This document shows positions 16,065 through 21,186 of a stretch of DNA of 21,186 nucleotides, piece after piece. The position numbers and the translations under genes were made by a program. The stretch lies in contig WVZH01000138.1 of the NCBI GenBank assembly GCA_011772595.1, forward strand, positions 5,320-26,505, read 5' to 3'. The stretch is from Anaerolineales bacterium. Lineage in GTDB: Bacteria > Chloroflexota > Anaerolineae > Anaerolineales > E44-bin32. The notes below the pieces were generated by a model. The model did no database searches and had not been told where the DNA came from. It was given only the letters and a program-made list of their open reading frames with translations. Within the stretch, counting starts at the first letter, position 1. The number at the start of each line of letters is the position of its first letter.

Positions 16065-16272
16065 GACGACCCCCCTACCACAAGATGTGGACTTATCCCC
16101 GCGACAGCAACAAATAGACAGCAACTCCTATAACAAGCAGACCTAGGAATCGCTAAATGGTCAGAGGTGTGGGTTCAACACCTCCAATCCCCGGCTCGTC
16201 AACAACGATCGAGATTACCATCTGACCCAGAATCACTGTTGCCCGCCCCACCGCTACACCCACTCGTTGCAG

Positions 16273-16551
16273 TCAAAAGGAGATCCCTGTGATGATCAAA
16301 ATGCCCAAGAATCCAGACAATGCTACAAACCCTATCACTGATCCAGGGAACTTCGACGATCCAATCCCGTCGCGAAGAATTAGGAAAATGACGATCAATC
16401 CCGCCAGGCCTCCGCCGAGAAAGTTTGTGAGCAGGCCTGTTTTAGCATCCCCAATGATGATTCCCGCTCGGCTCGTTATCGAAGATTAAATTCCGATCAT
16501 AATGTCCGTGAACAAGGCATCTACGGCCTCAATATGAATAGCAGTCCTCAA
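16273..16551 (-). pseudogene. Small membrane protein gene interrupted by a stop
   Basis: A TTG at 16549-16551 has AGGAGG six bases upstream and opens a 20-codon frame ending in TAA (16486-16488). The same frame then runs on for about 70 codons to TGA (16273-16275). The second part encodes two hydrophobic helices (for example LTNFLGGGLAGLIVIFLIL and IGFVALSGFLGILIITG) but has no usable start. The Gly-rich helices recall the GlsB/YeaQ type of small membrane protein, which is a weak match. One nonsense mutation or a sequencing error would explain it. The flanks, 16125-16272 and 16552-16694, show no gene. Confidence 0.5.
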
Positions 16552-16694
16552 CCTGTTCCTCCTTTTCGCAAAAACCTTTCATCGATTTAATGACAAAAAC
16601 AAATCGAACGGACCGACCACACGGATTTCTGTTGCTTATGTGCTGATACACTCTCTACGCGTTAGAAGGCTACATGCACAATAATCGATGTGTT

Positions 16695-17381
16695 TCAACT
16701 TCCTCCATTTGCCTCTCCCCGCTTCCTCAACCGCTCCACCAACTTCCTGGCCCTCTCAAGAGCTTCGCGTTCTTGTTCATCCATCGGCTCTGACCAGGGT
16801 TGAGTCACTCTCCAGGTTATCTGCCCTCCCAGAGGAGGCTCTGGATATGCACCGACATCATGAACCGTATACTCCATAAAGCTTACAGGCTCTTCTTGAT
16901 AGCAAGACCAGACAGCCTTTCGAATCACCAGCGGATCCCCCTCAAACTGCAAGTCAATGAGTTCGAGTTGCTTCCTGAACCGGTCTATAAAGGAAAGTGG
17001 CAAATTGTATAGGAAAGGATGTGGAGCCTCAGTCCCCAAGATGCGTTTCTTTTCATCGACTCCGTTTTGGAACAATGCTTTAAGCGCTTGACCGGTTTGA
17101 TGACCATCCGATTCAGGGCCCCCAAGAATCAAGTAGCGGATATTCGGATTAGCCGTGATGTTGCAGATGATCTTTTCAAAACCGATGTTTTCAGTTTGAA
17201 CCGTGCCGGCGAGCGCGGCACCCGATTCAACTCCCGCACGGACCAAACGCTCCAGATCGGGAGGGATCTTGTCTGCGTCGCAGTTAAGGACAATGGCTAC
17301 GGCCACCGGCGAATAATCATTCCCCCGGATGTACCTGCCCTCTTCAGGAGGATAGCTTGGATGTGGTTCTACCTTCAGCAT
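16695..17381 (-). CDS. MtrA-like corrinoid-binding protein
   Basis: This 228-residue protein is homologous to subunit A of the archaeal tetrahydromethanopterin S-methyltransferase. Shared stretches are YSPVAVAIVLN (23-33), ESGAALAGTVQTENIGFEK (52-70), NITANPNIRYLILGGPESDG (74-93) and QTGQALKALFQNGVD (95-109). H94 corresponds to the His that coordinates cobalt of the corrinoid in MtrA. It lacks the C-terminal membrane helix of the archaeal subunit and instead has a soluble extension (about 148-228) with CYQEEP and GAYPEPPLGGQITWRVTQPW. No other Mtr, folate or corrinoid gene is in the window. The likely role is binding a cobamide and perhaps carrying a methyl group; the reaction is not known. 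GGGA about nine bases upstream is a weak ribosome-binding site. Confidence 0.85.
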   Translation of the reverse strand: MLKVEPHPSYPPEEGRYIRGNDYSPVAVAIVLNCDADKIPPDLERLVRAGVESGAALAGTVQTENIGFEKIICNITANPNIRYLILGGPESDGHQTGQALKALFQNGVDEKKRILGTEAPHPFLYNLPLSFIDRFRKQLELIDLQFEGDPLVIRKAVWSCYQEEPVSFMEYTVHDVGAYPEPPLGGQITWRVTQPWSEPMDEQEREALERARKLVERLRKRGEANGGS

Positions 17382-17485
17382 CGCATGACAATCCCAGATC
17401 TAATACAGCGAGTATCCTTCTGGCTTAATTCCCATATAGGACATTCCAACAACTCAGCTCCATAGTGCAGATCATCTTCCCTCAT
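17375..17485 (-). CDS. Possible 36-residue leader ORF overlapping the MtrA-like gene
   Basis: An ATG (17483-17485) with GGAG about eight bases upstream opens a 36-codon frame whose TGA lies inside the first codons of the MtrA-like gene (7-nt overlap ATGCTGA). The overlap and spacing would suit translational coupling. The peptide contains three Cys residues (ECPIWELSQKDTRC and a C-terminal Cys) and matches nothing I know. It may be chance. Confidence 0.3.
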   Translation of the reverse strand: MREDDLHYGAELLECPIWELSQKDTRCIRSGIVMRC

Positions 17486-17528
17486 GGTTTTTGCTCCAGC
17501 TCTGGGCAATGTGTCAAGGTCTTGAAAC

Positions 17529-18017
17529 TCAGCCTTCGTAGAAAATGAAATCGATATCGCCGGGAGGTTTGCCTTTGGCAGTCAGCAATTGAGCCAATTC
17601 GCTGTGATGTTGCATACCGTGGAACAAAACGTGCTGCAAAATACGCCAGCGGGGAAAGGAGTAGCTCTCCCCTCTTCGATTTTCTATACTGATATCACCA
17701 GCAATTTGCTCGGTATCAAAGCTGTCCAGCAATTCCTGCCATGCCCCTCGCTCATGCTCGAAGCCGGTTCGGATTGATTTGAGGTCGGGGAAATCCCCTT
17801 GCCGCAATGGGGAAGCCTGACGACCAGTCTCTAATCCTATCCGCCAGGATTGGTCGGCGCGCAACAAATGAAAGAACAAATCACGTATTGAGCCGCGGCC
17901 GTAACCCTGTTTTTCTTTGATCTGGGATTCATCCAACTTTATGGCCAGATCTATCAACCGCAAGTTCGTGTGCCAGTGGTATGCAAACAATGTCTGAAAT
18001 TGGGATTCGATACTCAT
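17529..18017 (-). CDS. DinB-family protein
   Basis: This 162-residue four-helix-bundle protein of the DinB/YfiT-like superfamily has the metal-binding triad at H50 (LFFHLL), H133 and H137 (HGMQHHSEL). The opening FQTLFAYHWHTNLRLIDLA and the closing HHSELAQLLTAKGKPPGDIDFIFY are typical. Members include thiol transferases and damage-induced proteins of unknown role; this one cannot be assigned. AGGAGG six bases before 18017 fixes the start and excludes 25 upstream codons. It precedes the MtrA-like gene by 147 bp on the same strand. Confidence 0.87.
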   Translation of the reverse strand: MSIESQFQTLFAYHWHTNLRLIDLAIKLDESQIKEKQGYGRGSIRDLFFHLLRADQSWRIGLETGRQASPLRQGDFPDLKSIRTGFEHERGAWQELLDSFDTEQIAGDISIENRRGESYSFPRWRILQHVLFHGMQHHSELAQLLTAKGKPPGDIDFIFYEG

Positions 18018-18286
18018 CCAGATCCTCCTGGGATACTGATGCAAATCACCTAAGGTATGGGCGAACAATGTACCCCATCCCTTAAACCACACAGTCTTTC
18101 ACCCGTAGACTGTATTCTACTCAGGTTTGAAGTTCATCGATTTTCATGGGTACATCCGACAAGCTGGTTGCTTCATTGGTTGAGAAATCAAAATCATTCC
18201 ATAAATGCACGTGCCTGAGTGTTGCGAACTGCCGGCGTTTGGAGAGAAATAATAAAAACCTGATGCGTGGTTGGCCGAATGGATTT

Positions 18287-18733
18287 CTAATCTAGAAACC
18301 GATTCTGATATCCATCGAGAGAAAGCATACAAGTATCCCGACGCCCAAACCAGTTGAAGCGGTTGCGTGCGATGAGTGTATACACACGATCGCGAATAAA
18401 TTTTGGAATCAACCGAAGCCAACTCAAGATTGGCCAGAAACCAGGGAGCAAGCCCAAAACCTTCAAGACAGCGTCGGATCGCGTATAACAGAACCCTCTG
18501 TCGATCAAAATGAATGTCTCATCTAGCGAGAGGGAATGATCACAATCGCGCCTCAGGCAATCTGCCTTCTCAGACTGTAGCGCAAGGAACTTGAACCGCG
18601 CTTCGGCATCATGACGAAGGACAAAAGCTACTGAGGAATTGCATAGGTTGCAGAAACCGTCGTATAGAATTACAGGGCCACTTAACTGTGCATCCCAGTT
18701 GTCAATCACCTTAGCGTCACCCAACACGAGCAT
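18287..18733 (-). CDS. DCC-family (DUF393) thiol-disulfide oxidoreductase-like protein
   Basis: This 148-residue protein begins its domain with VILYDGFCNLC, the DGxCxxC signature with C28 and C31, and ends with YTLIARNRFNWFGRRDTC, the usual C-terminal block of the family. Members are predicted thiol oxidoreductases of thioredoxin-like fold, with uncertain substrates. The length is normal. It follows the DoxX-like membrane protein by 101 bp on the same strand, a neighbour type often seen with this family. The ribosome-binding site is weak. Confidence 0.88.
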   Translation of the reverse strand: MLVLGDAKVIDNWDAQLSGPVILYDGFCNLCNSSVAFVLRHDAEARFKFLALQSEKADCLRRDCDHSLSLDETFILIDRGFCYTRSDAVLKVLGLLPGFWPILSWLRLIPKFIRDRVYTLIARNRFNWFGRRDTCMLSLDGYQNRFLD

Positions 18734-18834
18734 CCGTTTTTACCATCAAAGAATGTCCTCTCCATGGCGTATCCCCCTCCGTATACGCTGCTCGTCCCTA
18801 GCGCTCACGGAGGCGTGGGCGCCTTTTCAGCGAT

Positions 18835-19329
18835 TCACACGCTGCGATGTGTATCTGGGTCGGTGATGATAACGCCCCCTCGAACCGTCGCACCAATTAC
18901 GAGACCCGCACTAACGAGGACAAGGTTCTTGATGATGTATTGGCCTTCAAGCGTCGGAACATACGGAATACGGATGAACACCTCCTCCGGAAAAAGGAAG
19001 AGGGGTATGACCGTTCCGAGCATCTGCATGAATAGCAAAAGTAATGTCGCTCGCAAAAATCTACCCGATATCAGACCTATGCCGATAAGGGATTCCCAAG
19101 TCGCCAAGATGAGAATGGATGTCGTCGGAGGGATCAAGCCAAAAGTGAGACTATCGATGGTACGAACGGCGATGTCCTCCGCAGGGCTGATTCCGGCAAA
19201 GAACTTCAAGAAACCAAACCAGAAGAAGATGAAGCCCAGGCTCAATCGCAGTAAAAGAATTCCATAACGCGCCATCCAGTTTGTAATGGCCTCATCCATA
19301 CGCTTGTAGGACGTGTAAATATTATCCAT
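18835..19329 (-). CDS. DoxX-like integral membrane protein
   Basis: This 164-residue protein has about four membrane helices (about 22-45, 68-88, 91-113 and 131-150). LLRLSLGFIFFWFGFLKF in the first helix and the late GQYIIKNLVLVSAGLVIG match the DoxX/DUF417 group. Such proteins are linked to electron transfer or redox stress, but the exact reaction is unknown. GGGAGG six bases upstream supports the ATG at 19329. It probably forms a transcript with the DCC protein. The 248 bp upstream (19330-19577) show no gene. Confidence 0.82.
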   Translation of the reverse strand: MDNIYTSYKRMDEAITNWMARYGILLLRLSLGFIFFWFGFLKFFAGISPAEDIAVRTIDSLTFGLIPPTTSILILATWESLIGIGLISGRFLRATLLLLFMQMLGTVIPLFLFPEEVFIRIPYVPTLEGQYIIKNLVLVSAGLVIGATVRGGVIITDPDTHRSV

Positions 19330-19577
19330 CCGAGCCTCCCCATATGCTTTATACCACCAGAAAATTGGGTATCGGGGTTACGTTGAATGAGTTTGAGGAA
19401 TCAAAGCAAGGCATTTACGTATTGAGGATGACCACGGAATCCCCGAGGATATCCTTCTGGCAAGTGTAATTGAGCCACTGACAATGAAGGCTTAAGCTAC
19501 CCATCGACAGGTACCATATAAACCAGGTAACTAGACTGGATCATCGCAAGGACAGCCGGGTCAGGTTCTAAGTCGCC

Positions 19578-20225
19578 TTATCCCTTTTGCGCTAAAATCA
19601 GCGGATGTTGCTCTTCCGGTGTGTCATGCCCACAACGGTAGCCATGACCTACGAAACGCTTTTCAAGCAGGTTGAACCCGGCATCGCCCAGCATGCTCTC
19701 ATAATCCTCCAAGCCGTAATGGCTCCAATACATGGTCACACCGAAGAAATCCTCCTCAAGATACGGAACTTCGCTCTCCTTCGAAACCGTCGCCAATAGG
19801 TAACCTCCGACCTTGAGCCAACGATGAATGCGCCGAAAAAGCTCCCCATGCTCCTCGCGAGGAATGTGGAAAATCGAATAAAAAGCTAACACGGCGTCGT
19901 AATGGGAATCAGGCAAACCAATGGACATGATATCGGCGTGAATGAAATGCGCCTCAGGAATGTTCTTTTTCGCGAGTTCGATCATCTCTTTCGAGAGATC
20001 GACACCGGTAACATCGCACCGCTGGACCAGTGATCGAGCGATAGGGATACCAGAGCCGCAGCCAATGTCCAGGACCTTAGCCCCCTTCACCAACTTGCCA
20101 GATAGGAGCGCAAGTTCGTCTCCCGCCTCCAATGATCTGACAGCATCGTATGCCTCAGCACATCGATCGTATCCCTGTTGAACGAGTAATTTGTAATCCA
20201 CGTTCGAGTTATTCGCAATCTTCAC
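19578..20225 (-). CDS. Class I SAM-dependent methyltransferase
   Basis: This 215-residue protein has the Rossmann-like methyltransferase core: motif I VLDIGCGSGIP (51-61), acidic residue of motif II in VTGVDLSKEMI (72-82), ADIMSIGLPDSHYDAVLAFYSIFHI (98-121) for motifs III-IV, and RRIHRWLKVGGYLLATV (131-147). The acceptor substrate cannot be told. The start is taken as GTG 20225, with GAGG seven bases upstream and a typical DYKLLVQQGYDRCAEAYD beginning; an ATG at 20330 would add 35 residues without family character. The acetyltransferase gene ends 116 bp upstream. Confidence 0.85.
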   Translation of the reverse strand: MKIANNSNVDYKLLVQQGYDRCAEAYDAVRSLEAGDELALLSGKLVKGAKVLDIGCGSGIPIARSLVQRCDVTGVDLSKEMIELAKKNIPEAHFIHADIMSIGLPDSHYDAVLAFYSIFHIPREEHGELFRRIHRWLKVGGYLLATVSKESEVPYLEEDFFGVTMYWSHYGLEDYESMLGDAGFNLLEKRFVGHGYRCGHDTPEEQHPLILAQKG

Positions 20226-20341
20226 CAGAGGTCCTCGCGTCGTCGCTCGGTAGGTATTTGTATAGCTATCTGTCTGGCATTCTTCCTCCTGGCTACCTGG
20301 TTCGGACAGGTCCACACATTCTCGCCGCATGCAGCAGAGGA

Positions 20342-20848
20342 TTATTGAGAAGCAGGCATTTCCTTCCGATAAATCGTCGTGTCTCCTTCTTCCGGAATGA
20401 GCGGATCGGATTCTACTTTTGAGAAACCACACTTTGCATAGAAGTGGTGATTCTTCGTTGCGTAGGTGGGCGTAGCAAGTCGCCAACTTTTCGTCTGCGG
20501 ATAGGTGTCTTCAATATAAGCCCACGTACGTTCGCCGATACCTTTGTCCTGCAGAGCTGGGTCAACAAAAATGGTGCCGAGAATATTGTGACCTTCGGGC
20601 AGTACCCAAACGATGATTCCCCCCACGATTTTGCCTGCAACCACGATTTTGTATCCAACACTCTCCTTGTATGCGAAAAGCCACTTATGAAAAAAATCAC
20701 CGTTGTCATACCCCTCGGGTCCGCCACGCTCTTGCCCCAAGTGCTTCTGAGCGTCATCGTCAAATGCGCGGGTCATCACCTCGGTGAGCTCGGGGACATC
20801 GTCTTTCGTGATCTCTTGGAACGTGAGACGGGCATCTTGAATATTCAT
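20342..20848 (-). CDS. GNAT-family N-acetyltransferase
   Basis: This 168-residue enzyme has the acetyl-CoA-binding motif A: IFVDPALQDKGIGERTW (93-109), with Q100-x-x-G-x-G in the place of the common Q/RxxGxG. The C-terminal NHHFYAKCGFSKVES (133-147) is motif B. It transfers an acetyl group from acetyl-CoA to an amine of unknown identity. The ATG at 20848 has only a distant GGAGAG upstream. It shares strand and probably transcript with the methyltransferase. Confidence 0.9.
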   Translation of the reverse strand: MNIQDARLTFQEITKDDVPELTEVMTRAFDDDAQKHLGQERGGPEGYDNGDFFHKWLFAYKESVGYKIVVAGKIVGGIIVWVLPEGHNILGTIFVDPALQDKGIGERTWAYIEDTYPQTKSWRLATPTYATKNHHFYAKCGFSKVESDPLIPEEGDTTIYRKEMPASQ

Positions 20849-20943
20849 CGCACACTTTTCTCTCCATCCATGCCGAAAAATTTAGCGCATGCGTATTCTA
20901 AAGACCCCCTTCTTCCAGGGAATCCTAAGGCTGATTAATGGGC

Positions 20944-21186
20944 TCAAGATTTCATCACTTTCCGCTTTATCCGCTGGGCTTCATTCAAATGGACGAAATT
21001 GTGCCGAGTTGCTGGCATCAGCAACAGTCCTGCGATATTCCGTCTGCTCCAATAATCAATTAATCCCTGTGCCGCTTCGACCACAGCGCCTTCAAACAAA
21101 ACTTGCTGCAGACGGGCAGGATCAACATCCTTTCTAAAATCTTCCGCCATAGATCGGCTAACCATCTCACGTGTTGTTCGACCAAC
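20944..21186 (-). CDS. Unidentified protein, C-terminal part
   Basis: An open frame enters from the right edge and ends at 20944, giving at least 81 residues (the in-frame ATG at 21165 may be internal). It is helical, with QQVLFEGAVVEAAQGLIDYW, then LLLMPATRHNFVHLNEAQRI and a basic end. The second block looks conserved but I cannot name the family. No membrane segment is visible. Confidence 0.55.
   Translation of the reverse strand, partial: VGRTTREMVSRSMAEDFRKDVDPARLQQVLFEGAVVEAAQGLIDYWSRRNIAGLLLMPATRHNFVHLNEAQRIKRKVMKS

Noticed and set aside
16160..16185. AGGTGT/ACACCT hairpin with GGTTCA loop, resembling a tRNA T-arm
   Set aside because: No D-arm, anticodon arm or acceptor stem can be folded around it.

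Overview
The window is about 21 kb at roughly 50% GC and carries ordinary bacterial chromosome. Several traits point to a Chloroflexota (Anaerolineae-like) genome: Thr-Pro low-complexity linkers in surface proteins, a class D-like sortase next to a small basic membrane protein, a VIT/VWA surface protein, and a solitary MtrA-like corrinoid protein. This placement is inferred from protein character, because there is no rRNA or other direct marker. Most genes lie on the minus strand in short units. I see no insertion sequence, CRISPR array, tRNA or rRNA.

Layout. 1-188 (-) is the 5' end of prfA (release factor 1), divergent from a secreted VIT/VWA protein (390-2750, +). That gene converges on a Thr/Pro-linker membrane-anchored protein (2907-3770, -), with a 10-bp hairpin between them. 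Next is a minus-strand unit of sortase (6238-7155), a 71-residue tail-anchored protein with a TTG start (5963-6178) and a membrane sensor whose class III cyclase domain has lost its catalytic residues (4052-5929). After a gap holding a possible gene remnant come a helical hypothetical protein, a SagB-like nitroreductase lipoprotein (8141-8827) and hpt (8880-9434). The plus-strand gene at 9868-11532 encodes a secreted Cys-rich protein ending in a lysozyme/transglycosylase-like domain.

The second half holds mostly single minus-strand genes: an alpha/beta-hydrolase lipoprotein, a cupin, a small lipoprotein, an MBL-fold hydrolase, a DUF3592-like membrane protein, an MtrA homologue, a DinB-family protein, a DCC/DUF393 protein with a DoxX-like partner, a SAM methyltransferase with a GNAT acetyltransferase, and the 3' end of an unidentified gene at the right edge. 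Set into this run is a plus-strand two-gene module (15092-15539): an XRE regulator and a small membrane protein. Their consensus-like promoter is enclosed by a long inverted repeat, which suggests autoregulation. A membrane-protein gene at 16273-16551 is interrupted by an in-frame stop.

Themes. Many products act at the cell surface: the sortase and a possible substrate, four predicted or possible lipoproteins/secreted enzymes, and a wall-hydrolase-like protein. The most unusual points are the degenerate cyclase in the sortase unit, the orphan MtrA homologue, the lipoprotein form of a SagB-like enzyme, and the inverted repeat around the XRE promoter. I see no clearly new multi-gene defence or biosynthetic system.
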